A stretch of 64,000 nt of DNA. Origin: Bacteroides sp. (GTDB taxonomy: Bacteria; Bacteroidota; Bacteroidia; Bacteroidales; Bacteroidaceae). A program made the translations under genes and the position numbers. Shown here piece by piece: positions 16,236-24,655 of this stretch. The first letter of the stretch is position 1. The number at the start of each line of letters is the position of its first letter. The notes under the pieces are model-generated. The model searched no databases. It worked only from the letters and a program-made list of their open reading frames with translations, and was not told the DNA's origin. Location: NCBI GenBank assembly GCA_017621035.1, contig JAGATY010000050.1, forward strand, positions 1 through 64,000, given 5' to 3'.

Positions 16236-18926
16236 TTAGAAGAGTTTCATCTGCCCGGTCATTTCGTCAAGAATGTCACTTTCACTCTTACCGTGGTCGG
16301 GGTCCAGAATCTCCGGTTCCTCATCGGTGCCGGCTTCCGGTTTCTCCTCGTCGGTCACCGGTTCCGGTCGGCGGGTAGGTTCCAGCTCGTTGATGGTGTC
16401 CAGCGTGAAGGTGGTCAGTCGCTTGCCTCTGGCTTTGAATCCCTTTACGGCAATAAACTCATCCACATCAACAATCATAGGCTCGCGGAAGTCATCGTGT
16501 CCGCCGAAGACTACCTCCAGACGCGGATAAGGCTCATCTGTCAATAACAACAGACGATTGTGTTTGTTCTCGCCGATATAGTTTTGCTTACGGGTGGCTG
16601 CGTCAAATACAAACCGCTTGATGTAGGGGTGGTTGTGCTGGTCGGCATCGCATATCACGGCTGTCCAGACTTTGTTCGGGTCGAATTTCTCCATGATACG
16701 GATGGAGTCTTCATAGTGATTATTCACGTCAAAGTTGGTTACATAGAAGTCACCATTGTTCAGCACCACCAGGATGCGATCCTCGCTATGGTATTCTCCC
16801 AGATACTCTCCGCGGCCGTCATAGTTCAGGCGGAGCACATCACGGTCAAACCACACCTGTCGTCCGCCCAGGGTTGAGCCGCCGCGCTGTTTCAGGCTGA
16901 TGCGGTGAACCGGGTTTCGCGTCAGGATGTTACCCATAGACTGACGTCCCTTGATGAGTATGTCGCTGAAGTCCTCTTCAAAGATGATGTGACGAATGCG
17001 CGGGTTGGGTTTCAGTGTTACCTTGATGATTTCCGCCTCTCCGTTGGGGTTGGCGCTGAAGTAGGCGATGCGTGAGTCGGGCTTGCCTTGCGTTACGTCG
17101 TATTCACGGTCGCGCACTATGTTGGTTACGTTGAAGCGTTTGATGAAGTGGGTGCCATCTTTGCCGTCGCGGTAGACCACGTTATAGATGGTTCGCTTGT
17201 CGTTCTTCTTGAATATGTTGGCGTAGAGAATGTTCTTTCCCACAAATTTCTTCTCGGCTACGGCAGTGATAATGTAACGGCCATCGCGATAGAAGATGAT
17301 TACATCGTCCAGGTTGGAGCAGTTACAGATGAACTCATCCTTCTTTAGTGAGGTGCCTATGAAGCCCTCTTCCCGATTGATGTAGAGTTTCTCGTTGGCT
17401 TCAATCACCTTGGCTGTGTCGATGGTGTCGAAGTTGCGCAGCTCAGTCTTGCGGGGGAAGGCCTTGCCATACTTGGCTTGTAACATGCGATACCACTCTA
17501 CGGTGTACTCTATGATGTTGGCCAGGTGGCGGTCAATCTCTTCAATGTCTGCCTTCATGCGGGCAATCAGTTCCTCTGCCTTGTCTGAATTGAACTTGAG
17601 GATGCGAGCCATCTTTATCTCCATCAGCTTCAAGATGTCGTCTTTCGTCACCTCTCTAATGAAGGTGGGGTAGTAAGGCGTCAGGCGATAGTCAATGTGT
17701 TCACAAGCAGCGTCCATGCTTTTAGCCTGTTCAAACTCTTTGTCTTTGTAGATACGCTCCTCAATGAAGACCTTCTCCAGCGATGCAAAGTGGAGACTCT
17801 CCTGAATCTCACCCTTGCGAATTTCCAACTCCTTGCGCAACAGAGCCAGGGTGTTGTCCACCGACTTGCGGAGCACATCGCTCACGGTGAGGAAGTGAGG
17901 CTTCTGGTCGTCAATGACACAACAGTTGGGAGAGATGCTTACCTCGCAATCGGTAAAGGCATATAGCGCGTCGATGGTCTTGTCACTGGATACGCCGGGT
18001 GCCAGATGGACAAGAATTTCCACACTGCCGGAGGTAAGGTCTTCCACCTTACGAATCTTGATTTTTCCCTTCTCACTGGCCTTCACGATAGAGTCGCACA
18101 CCGTGGCCACTGTCTTTCCGTAAGGAATCTCGCGGATGGCCAGTGTCTTATTGTCCAGCTTCTCAATCTTGGAGCGCACTCTTACAGAGCCTCCACGCTC
18201 GCCATCATTGTACTTAGAGACGTCTATGGAACCGCCGGTTTGGAAGTCAGGGTAGAGTTTGAACTCCTCACCATGCAGGTAGCTGACGGCTGCATCACAC
18301 AGTTCATTGAAATTATGCGGAAGAATTTTGGAAGAGAGACCTACGGCAATACCCTCCACGCCTTGTGCCAGCAGCAGGGGGAACTTCACCGGCAGGGTGA
18401 TAGGCTCCTTGTTGCGGCCGTCGTATGAGAGTTTCCATTCTGTTGTTTTGGGATTGAACACCACGTCGAGCGCGAACTTAGAGAGGCGAGCCTCAATGTA
18501 ACGCGGTGCGGCAGCCGAGTCACCGGTCAGTATGTTACCCCAGTTTCCCTGGCAGTCCACCAGCAAATCCTTTTGTCCCAGCTGTACCAGTGCGTCACCA
18601 ATGGAGGCGTCACCGTGCGGGTGGAACTGCATGGTGTGACCTACAATGTTGGCCACCTTATTATAACGCCCGTCTTCCATGCGCCTCATGGAGTGCAAGA
18701 TACGTCTCTGCACCGGCTTCAATCCGTCCATAATGTGTGGCACGGCGCGTTCCAATATCACGTATGAGGCATAGTCCAGAAACCAGTTCTGATACATACC
18801 GCTCAACTGATGCTTCACGTTGGCATCGTTGGTATCAGCCGGTTTGTAATCGCTATGGCTTTCAGTTGCTTCGTTGTCGTTCTTTCTTACCGTTTCGTCT
18901 TTCGGGGTATCAAATTCTTCGCTCAT
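16236..18926 (-). CDS. parC: DNA topoisomerase IV subunit A
   Basis: An 896-residue type IIA topoisomerase subunit A that cuts and rejoins DNA during chromosome decatenation. An acidic, low-complexity N-terminus (1-35) precedes the breakage-reunion domain. The active tyrosine lies in AAAPRYIEARLS (Tyr143), and the quinolone-determining region reads HPHGDASIGDA (102-112), with Ala in place of the usual first Ser. A coiled-coil segment (about 370-470) and a beta-propeller C-terminal domain without a clear GyrA box support ParC rather than GyrA. The C-terminus is an acidic Pro/Glu-rich tail. It is the first gene of an operon with a DUF3316 gene and an S41 protease. parE is not in the window. Confidence 0.92.
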   Translation of the reverse strand: MSEEFDTPKDETVRKNDNEATESHSDYKPADTNDANVKHQLSGMYQNWFLDYASYVILERAVPHIMDGLKPVQRRILHSMRRMEDGRYNKVANIVGHTMQFHPHGDASIGDALVQLGQKDLLVDCQGNWGNILTGDSAAAPRYIEARLSKFALDVVFNPKTTEWKLSYDGRNKEPITLPVKFPLLLAQGVEGIAVGLSSKILPHNFNELCDAAVSYLHGEEFKLYPDFQTGGSIDVSKYNDGERGGSVRVRSKIEKLDNKTLAIREIPYGKTVATVCDSIVKASEKGKIKIRKVEDLTSGSVEILVHLAPGVSSDKTIDALYAFTDCEVSISPNCCVIDDQKPHFLTVSDVLRKSVDNTLALLRKELEIRKGEIQESLHFASLEKVFIEERIYKDKEFEQAKSMDAACEHIDYRLTPYYPTFIREVTKDDILKLMEIKMARILKFNSDKAEELIARMKADIEEIDRHLANIIEYTVEWYRMLQAKYGKAFPRKTELRNFDTIDTAKVIEANEKLYINREEGFIGTSLKKDEFICNCSNLDDVIIFYRDGRYIITAVAEKKFVGKNILYANIFKKNDKRTIYNVVYRDGKDGTHFIKRFNVTNIVRDREYDVTQGKPDSRIAYFSANPNGEAEIIKVTLKPNPRIRHIIFEEDFSDILIKGRQSMGNILTRNPVHRISLKQRGGSTLGGRQVWFDRDVLRLNYDGRGEYLGEYHSEDRILVVLNNGDFYVTNFDVNNHYEDSIRIMEKFDPNKVWTAVICDADQHNHPYIKRFVFDAATRKQNYIGENKHNRLLLLTDEPYPRLEVVFGGHDDFREPMIVDVDEFIAVKGFKARGKRLTTFTLDTINELEPTRRPEPVTDEEKPEAGTDEEPEILDPDHGKSESDILDEMTGQMKLF

Positions 18927-19063
18927 AATTGTCGGAAAAATATCTTTCTTGTTGCTGAATCTTACAGTTCAAAAATAAAGATTAGGCAAATCAGGCACAG
19001 AAAAAATACACATTCTGTTATACTAATGTACAGCTTGCCTTTGCTCGTAATTTTTATCGGAAG

Positions 19064-19071
19064 CAAAGATA
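19064..19071 (-). promoter_or_regulatory. Promoter -7 box upstream of parC
   Basis: TATCTTTG on the minus strand, 138 bp upstream of the parC start. No good -33 TTTG is seen, but the flanks are AT-rich. Confidence 0.6.
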
Positions 19072-19442
19072 GTGAATAATTTGTGATTTTGTAATCATGC
19101 TTTTTAATAATCTCTTTTTCTTGCCTTATAACGCTGATTCCTAAGCTTTTTCATACTTGCGAAATTTTTCGTTGCGAATTTTTTCGCAAGAGCCGAAGAG
19201 GGCGATTTTAGTATGATTCTCTCTATAAAGAATCTTCTCTCTGTGTGAACTTTGTTGAGTTGTCATTTTGACACTTTGATTGCTGAACCGCTTGAGAATC
19301 GCGTATTTCGGGCTGAGGGAGAGGGTGGTGCAGATTTTTGAAGCGGGAATAAGCTAAATGATTGATGTGTAGTGTGGTAGCGAAATGTTTACAAAAAATC
19401 TAGCGCAAAAAGGCTGCAAAAAAGAGCCGATTTTGCCCGAAA
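19072..19442. other. Non-coding AT-rich intergenic region
   Basis: No convincing gene. It contains a palindrome CTTGCGAAA/TTTCGCAAG (19156-19190) with an internal GTTGCGAA copy, and otherwise unremarkable sequence leading to a 22-bp repeat array. Confidence 0.5.
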
Positions 19443-19552
19443 TTTGCTCCACGCAAGTGCGGGATTTGCTCCACACTTGTCTCCCGTTTCTTCCGCACAA
19501 GTGTGGAGCAAACGCGCCACTTGTCTCCAGCTTTCGCCCGACAAGTAATTGA
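19443..19552. repeat. 22-bp phased repeat array A (five units)
   Basis: Five consecutive 22-bp units start at 19443, 19465, 19487, 19509 and 19531. Each has a T/C-rich left half (TTTGCTCCAC or variant) and a central core that is alternately CAAGTG-like (units 1, 3, 5) or its reverse complement CACTTGT (units 2, 4). Unit 3 is self-complementary (TTCCGCAC-AA-GTGTGGAG). It shares its unit with arrays at 35441 and 62593. It lies between the 3' end of the esterase gene and the parC promoter. Confidence 0.85.
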
Positions 19553-19669
19553 CGGCTTCCGGAGAGGTGAAAACTGCATAAACTTTAAGTTTTGTGTGTA
19601 AATATACGTTGTGGGGAGAATATTTATACAAGTTCTGTCGCACATTTCTTCCAGATTGCAGATTTTTGA

Positions 19670-19740
19670 AAAAGTGGCTGTCAGCAAATAGGCGTAAAAT
19701 TGCGCAAATTGTCGCCAGACAGCCTCTTTTTATGACTTTA
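19670..19740 (-). terminator. Terminator of the esterase gene, possibly bidirectional
   Basis: GGCTGTC (19676-19682) pairs with GACAGCC (19728-19734), with an inner GGCG/CGCC. On the minus strand the stem is followed by ACTTTTT; on the plus strand by TCTTTTT. It lies 60 bp past the esterase stop. Confidence 0.75.
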
Positions 19741-19793
19741 GTTGTCTACCTAAGAGAGGGGCAAGTGTGTAGTTCGTTATAGTTTTCTCCCCT

Positions 19794-20726
19794 TTACTCT
19801 TCTCCCAAAAGGAAGGTGAGGGGAATGTGGAGGCGGGCTTCCCAAGAGATTTCATCGTGGGCAGCACCGGGGAAGACCAGGGTGCGGAAGTGGGTTGCGT
19901 CCCATCCCATCTCTGTGAATTGTTGGTCGATGAGTGGCTGGAAGGGAATGTAGGCGGCATCAATGGTTTGGTCGCCCCGATCCATGTAAATCTTGTTACC
20001 GTTGACGGGTGGCATGTGGTCACTCAGGTAGTCGCGTAGAGACTTGGCCCATATGGGAGCCTCTTGGGGCGCGTTTTCCAGAATCATGGAGCTATGGGTA
20101 GAGATGCAACCGGCTCCACCAAACACATCGGGGTACTCGCAAATGGCGTAGAGGGAGATTACGCCTCCCAGGCTGGAGCCCATCACGATGGTATTCTCCT
20201 TGTCGCTCAGGGTAGAGTAGTGGCTGTCGATGAAGGGCTTCACCTCTTCTACCAGATACTTCAGGTAGTTGTCTGCCACATACAACTCTTTATTGTGCTT
20301 GGCCAGCAGTGTGTCACCTTCGGGAATGTAATCAAGTATCTTTTTGGAGACGTAGTCGTAGGGACGACTGGGACCATTGTTGATGCCCACCACGATGAAG
20401 GGCTTCACCTTGCCCTGTTTCTGGAGGGCGCAGGCAACGCTGTCTACATTCCAGCTCTGCTTGTTCCAAGAGGTGCGCTTGTCGAACAGCATCTGTCCGT
20501 CGTGCATGTACACCACGGCATACTTTTGTTGCTTGTTGTACTCTTCCGGTGTCCATACCAGTACGTCGCGCGGAGTGAAATGTTGAGAGGGGAAAGCCTT
20601 GTAGATGTCCAGCTTGCCGAAGTCAACCTGTTGTTCTCCGGTTTGCTTCTTGGTTTGACTGCAACTGCCTGCCATCAGGCAGAGGAATAAGGTGAGGGTG
20701 TTCAGTAGAAAATTTCTCTTTTTCAT
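19794..20726 (-). CDS. Esterase-family alpha/beta hydrolase, lipoprotein
   Basis: A 310-residue predicted lipoprotein. The start at 20726 (MKKRNFLLN) gives a proper lipobox (LMAGSC, Cys22); the longer in-frame start would place 24 charged residues before it. It belongs to the esterase D/Fes-like family (PF00756 type): YAVVYMHDGQMLFD, FIVVGINNGPSRPYDY, nucleophile elbow IVMGSSLGGVISLY and a late His in PGAAHDEISW. Family members deacylate sugars, siderophores or surface glycans. The substrate here is unknown. It lies 49 bp downstream of a PNPOx-like gene. Confidence 0.87.
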   Translation of the reverse strand: MKKRNFLLNTLTLFLCLMAGSCSQTKKQTGEQQVDFGKLDIYKAFPSQHFTPRDVLVWTPEEYNKQQKYAVVYMHDGQMLFDKRTSWNKQSWNVDSVACALQKQGKVKPFIVVGINNGPSRPYDYVSKKILDYIPEGDTLLAKHNKELYVADNYLKYLVEEVKPFIDSHYSTLSDKENTIVMGSSLGGVISLYAICEYPDVFGGAGCISTHSSMILENAPQEAPIWAKSLRDYLSDHMPPVNGNKIYMDRGDQTIDAAYIPFQPLIDQQFTEMGWDATHFRTLVFPGAAHDEISWEARLHIPLTFLLGEE

Positions 20727-20775
20727 ATGTTGATTGTTTGAGAGGGTTGTACAAAGATTATTGTTGGTGAGATTT

Positions 20776-21258
20776 TTAGCTGTTGGCCTCGCTGGCACGC
20801 AGGCCGAAAGAGCGGCACGTCATCTTCTCCACCTTGATGGCCCAAATCAGGACGTTGCGTACGGCAGGCTCTGAGTAGCCGCACTCGTTGTCGGTGTAGT
20901 GGCGCATAAAGATGTCCAGCAGCCGACGCTTCTCCTCCATCTCTTCCACAAAGTGTACCGTACCTCGGCAGATAACACTGCGCGACTTCATGCTGTAACT
21001 GCAAGCCATCTGTTTGTGCATGTAGACCAGCTCGTGTCCCTCGCAGAAGCTGACGCACACTTGCGGGTGCTTTCTGGCCATCTCAACCTTGCTGCCACTG
21101 TAACCGGAGTGGAGGTAGATGACTCCCTCGTGATAGGCAAAGTTCATAGGTACGGTGTAGGGATTCCCTTCTTCATCCACCAGCCCCACTGTACAGTAGG
21201 CACACTTGCGGAGTATGTTTTCAATCTCCTGCTTGTCAGTAATGTTTTTTGTTTTCAT
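20776..21258 (-). CDS. Pyridoxamine 5'-phosphate oxidase-family flavoprotein
   Basis: A 160-residue protein of the FMN-binding split-barrel superfamily, in the NimA-like/flavin-nucleotide-binding group: ENILRKCAYCTVGLVDEEGN, YTVPMNFAYHEGVIYLHSG and KSRSVICRGTVHFVEE. The start at 21258 (MKTKNITDKQ) is preferred because a canonical -7 box (21281-21288) lies just upstream and would place the longer start before the transcript begins. It probably binds FMN or haem and reduces a small substrate. Proteins of this group can contribute to nitroimidazole reduction, but nothing here proves that. It is divergent from an M24 peptidase gene. Confidence 0.85.
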   Translation of the reverse strand: MKTKNITDKQEIENILRKCAYCTVGLVDEEGNPYTVPMNFAYHEGVIYLHSGYSGSKVEMARKHPQVCVSFCEGHELVYMHKQMACSYSMKSRSVICRGTVHFVEEMEEKRRLLDIFMRHYTDNECGYSEPAVRNVLIWAIKVEKMTCRSFGLRASEANS

Positions 21259-21280
21259 TTGTTTTTTGATTTCGTTTTTG

Positions 21281-21288
21281 CAAAGATA
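21281..21288 (-). promoter_or_regulatory. -7 box for the PNPOx-like gene
   Basis: TATCTTTG on the minus strand, 23 bp upstream of the chosen start. The mirror-image box for the divergent gene lies only 33 bp away. Confidence 0.8.
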
Positions 21289-21321
21289 GCTGTTTTTATC
21301 TACTGTTTCATATTTTCTCAT

Positions 21322-21329
21322 TATCTTTG
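21322..21329 (+). promoter_or_regulatory. -7 box for the M24 aminopeptidase gene
   Basis: TATCTTTG on the plus strand, 73 bp upstream of the ATG. The expected -33 region falls inside the divergent promoter. Confidence 0.8.
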
Positions 21330-21402
21330 CCTCAAAGATTTAGAGGAAGCTATGGGTGTAATGCCTATTGTTTCCCGAACCCTCTAACTAAAACGTGTGA
21401 TT

Positions 21403-22776
21403 ATGTTTGCAAAAGAAACTTACATACAGCGCAGAGCTACTCTGAAGAAAGCTGTTGGTTCCGGTCTCCTGCTCTTTCTGGGGAACGATGAACAGGGTCT
21501 GAATTATGAGGACAACACCTTCCGTTACCGTCAGGACTCCTCATTCCTTTATTTCTTCGGCCTTTCGGCTGCCGGACTGTCTGCCATCATAGACATTGAT
21601 GAGGACAGAGAAATAATCTTTGGCGACGAGCTTTCCATTGACTACATTGTCTGGATGGGAACACAACCCACCCTGCGTGATAAGGCTGCCCAAGTAGGCA
21701 TTACAGACACTCGTCCCGCTGCTGAAGTAGCCGACTACCTGAAAAAGGCGCAAGCTGCCGGCCGTACCATTCACTATCTGCCCCCTTATCGTGGAGAGCA
21801 TAAGCTGAAACTGATGGAGTGGCTGGGACAAATGCCTGCACAGCAGGAAGCATCTGTACCCTTCATCAAGGCCGTGGTAGCGCAACGTAACTATAAGACG
21901 GCAGAAGAGATTGAGGAGATAGAGAAGGCTTGTAACGTAACGGCCGATATGCACATCACAGCCATGAAGGTGCTGCGTCCGGATATGTATGAATATGAAG
22001 TGGTGGCTGAAATGAACCGCATTGCGGAGAAGAACAACTGTGAACTCTCCTTTGCTACCATTGCCACCATCAATGGGCAAACCCTGCACAACCACTATCA
22101 CGGCAATCTGGTGAAGCCGGGAGACCTCTTCCTGATTGATGCCGGTGCCGAACTTCCGTCCGGCTACTGCGGTGACATGTCTTCTACCATTCCGGCAGAC
22201 AAGACCTTTACTCCGCGCCAGCGTGCCGTTTACGAAATCCAGAACCGTATGCATCTGGAGAGTGTCAAGGCGTTGCGTCCCGGCATTCCCTATATGAGTG
22301 TGTATGAACTCTCTGCTCAAGTGATGGTGGAGGGACTGAAAGAGCTGGGCCTGATGAAAGGCAATGCAGAAGATGCCGTGCGTGAAGGTGCTCACGCCCT
22401 GTTCTATCCTCACGGATTGGGTCATATGATGGGCTTGGATGTTCATGACATGGAGAATCTTGGTGAGATTTGGGTGGGTTACAACGGACAGCCTAAGAGT
22501 ACTCAGTTCGGTCGTAAGAGCCAACGCTTGGCCATCCCGTTGGAACCGGGCTTTGTACACACTGTGGAGCCGGGTATCTACTTCATCCCCGAACTGATTG
22601 ACTTGTGGAGAGGACAGAAGAAGTTTACTGACTTCATTAACTATGATAAGGTGGAAGAGTACCGCAACTTTGGTGGCATCCGTAACGAGGAGAATTACCT
22701 CATTACAGAAACCGGTGCCCGTCGCCTCGGAAAGAAGATTCCGCTGACTCCGGAAGAGGTGGAAGCCTTGCGTTGA
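21403..22776 (+). CDS. pepP: Xaa-Pro aminopeptidase (M24B)
   Basis: A 457-residue aminopeptidase P family enzyme that removes N-terminal residues preceding proline. The ATG at 21403 is used rather than the in-frame GTG at 21397. An N-terminal creatinase-like domain (1-160) is followed by the pita-bread fold with all metal ligands visible: Asp246 (LIDAGAELPSGYCGD), Asp258, His341 (GLGHMMGLDVHD), Glu389 (VHTVEPGIYF) and Glu429 (GGIRNEENYLIT). Length and motifs match cytosolic PepP. It is monocistronic, with its own promoter and a terminator at 22833. Confidence 0.93.
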   Translation: MFAKETYIQRRATLKKAVGSGLLLFLGNDEQGLNYEDNTFRYRQDSSFLYFFGLSAAGLSAIIDIDEDREIIFGDELSIDYIVWMGTQPTLRDKAAQVGITDTRPAAEVADYLKKAQAAGRTIHYLPPYRGEHKLKLMEWLGQMPAQQEASVPFIKAVVAQRNYKTAEEIEEIEKACNVTADMHITAMKVLRPDMYEYEVVAEMNRIAEKNNCELSFATIATINGQTLHNHYHGNLVKPGDLFLIDAGAELPSGYCGDMSSTIPADKTFTPRQRAVYEIQNRMHLESVKALRPGIPYMSVYELSAQVMVEGLKELGLMKGNAEDAVREGAHALFYPHGLGHMMGLDVHDMENLGEIWVGYNGQPKSTQFGRKSQRLAIPLEPGFVHTVEPGIYFIPELIDLWRGQKKFTDFINYDKVEEYRNFGGIRNEENYLITETGARRLGKKIPLTPEEVEALR

Positions 22777-22832
22777 TGCAGAGTAGGCTTATCAGCTCTA
22801 TAGCATGCCCTGGATAGGGTTATATAAGAAAA

Positions 22833-22879
22833 AAGAATCGCAGCAAAGAAGTGTGTAACTTCTGTTTGCTGCGATTCTT
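22833..22879. terminator. Bidirectional terminator between convergent genes
   Basis: A perfect 15-bp stem, AAGAATCGCAGCAAA (22833-22847) with TTTGCTGCGATTCTT (22865-22879), with an inner GAAG/CTTC. It serves both the aminopeptidase (plus) and the nucleoside kinase (minus). Confidence 0.85.
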
Positions 22880-22899
22880 ACATTTTACACGACTCTTGG

Positions 22900-24573
22900 T
22901 CAGTACTTGAAACTGCTGCCACCAAGGAACTCTCGTAAGAGGGAAGTGGGAGGTATCTCTTTGTCCTGTACGGGACAGAAGTATTTGATGAATTTTAGCA
23001 AGCGGTAAGCTTCAGAATATTCAGGACAGTTGCGCGGCACATCAGAAAGGATGGGTTCTGCATGCGGGCGCAGTACTCCCAGCTCGTAAAGCATGGCAGA
23101 ATTGAACATGACGTCGGCATTCTCCTGATAGGGAAATATCCACTTGTCTTCACCGGCACGCACACTGGGCCAGCGTGAAATGGTCTCTCGGGCAGAATAA
23201 CCTCGGTAGTTGAAGTCACGAATGATACGACGTAGCAGGCGGTTGTCGGTAGTGGGAATCCAGTTGTGGTCATCTAAAGAGATGCAGGTGAGGGCAGAGA
23301 CGTAGATTTTAAACTTCTTCTCGTCGGGAATCTGTGGAGTGAGCTCCGGGTTCAAGGCGTGTATGCCCTCTAATATAAGTATGGTGTGTTCGTCAATGCG
23401 CAGGCGGTTGCCTCTGTATTCACGCTTGCCCGTGGTGAAGTTGAAGGTGGGTAACTCAATCTCCTCGCCACGTAGCAGGGCTTGCAGGTCACTGTTGAAC
23501 TTAGGAAGATCCAAGGCATAGAGAGACTCGTAGTCATAATCTCCTGAAGCATCACGCGGGGTGTCTTCCCGATTGACGAAGTAGTTGTCTAACGCGATGG
23601 GGTAGGGACGCAATCCATTGGTCATCAGCTGTACACTGAGACGCTTGCTGAAGGTGGTCTTTCCGGAAGAGGAGGGGCCTGAAATGAGCACCATTCTTAC
23701 CGGCTTACCGGCTTGTCCTCGGTGATGGATTTCATCGGCTATCTGTGCAATCTTCTTCTCCTGCAGTGCTTCAGCCACTTGGATGAGACCGGTGGCATCA
23801 CCCTGTCGGCAGGCTTGGTTGAAGTCGCCCACATTGCTGACACCCATGATTTCCATCCAGTGCAGGTGTTCTTTGAATACATCAAACATCTTCTCTTGCT
23901 TTACAATCTCTCCTAGTTGAGTAGGGTTCTCTTGACAAGGAATGCGGAGTAGTAGTCCGTCGTAGTACTTTACCAAGTCGAACAGATAGAGGTAGCCGGT
24001 GCTGGGCACCAAGCTTCCGTAATAGTAGTCTACGGTATTACCTAATGTATAATAATAGGTGTAGAGTGAACCGGAGCTTTCCAGCAGTTTTACTTTATCC
24101 TCCATGCCTTGTTCCCGGAAGATGCGTACAGCCTCTTCGGTATGGCACTCGACACGGTGGAAAGGAAGGTCTTCGGCAATCAGGGTCTGCATCCATTTCT
24201 TTAAGGCAGCTACATCTTCCAACTCTAAGACACGACCGATGTCCAGTTTACAATAGTATCCTTTGGAAACAGAGTGCTCCACATAGAGTTTCCCTTGCGG
24301 ATACAGCTCACTGATAGCCTTGTAGAGTACAAAGCAGAGAGAACGAACGTAGGTACGCATGCCGGAAGAGTTCCTTACGTCTAGAAACTCAACGTCCTTG
24401 TTGTTGTAAAGTTGGAAATTGAGTCCTTCCGTGCGATTATTGACCTTGGCACTGACCACTTGGTAGGGGAAATTGAGTCCTAAATCAGAATAAATCTCCA
24501 AAAGTGAGGTTCCGGCAGGGTAGTTTTTAATAATATTATTATTTTTGCAACAAATTTGTAACATGTGTTTCAT
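22900..24573 (-). CDS. Nucleoside kinase with N-terminal TGS-like region
   Basis: A 557-residue cytosolic protein. The start at 24573 (MKHMLQICCK) is chosen because the upstream 20 codons are not conserved-looking. The N-terminal 60 residues resemble a TGS/ThrRS-like domain, followed by a ThrRS-second-domain-like region (about 60-200). The C-terminal half is a P-loop uridine kinase/phosphoribulokinase domain with Walker A GPSSSGKTT (299-307) and the downstream YPIALDNYFVNREDTP. This architecture is a known Bacteroidota/Firmicutes nucleoside kinase type. The substrate is probably uridine or cytidine, but not certain. Confidence 0.88.
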   Translation of the reverse strand: MKHMLQICCKNNNIIKNYPAGTSLLEIYSDLGLNFPYQVVSAKVNNRTEGLNFQLYNNKDVEFLDVRNSSGMRTYVRSLCFVLYKAISELYPQGKLYVEHSVSKGYYCKLDIGRVLELEDVAALKKWMQTLIAEDLPFHRVECHTEEAVRIFREQGMEDKVKLLESSGSLYTYYYTLGNTVDYYYGSLVPSTGYLYLFDLVKYYDGLLLRIPCQENPTQLGEIVKQEKMFDVFKEHLHWMEIMGVSNVGDFNQACRQGDATGLIQVAEALQEKKIAQIADEIHHRGQAGKPVRMVLISGPSSSGKTTFSKRLSVQLMTNGLRPYPIALDNYFVNREDTPRDASGDYDYESLYALDLPKFNSDLQALLRGEEIELPTFNFTTGKREYRGNRLRIDEHTILILEGIHALNPELTPQIPDEKKFKIYVSALTCISLDDHNWIPTTDNRLLRRIIRDFNYRGYSARETISRWPSVRAGEDKWIFPYQENADVMFNSAMLYELGVLRPHAEPILSDVPRNCPEYSEAYRLLKFIKYFCPVQDKEIPPTSLLREFLGGSSFKY

Positions 24574-24655
24574 AAGCGCTCCTTGTTGAGTGATTGTGAC
24601 GTAAAGATAGGGCTTTCTGATTAGACAAAACAATAAACCCTCAAATAACTAAAAG

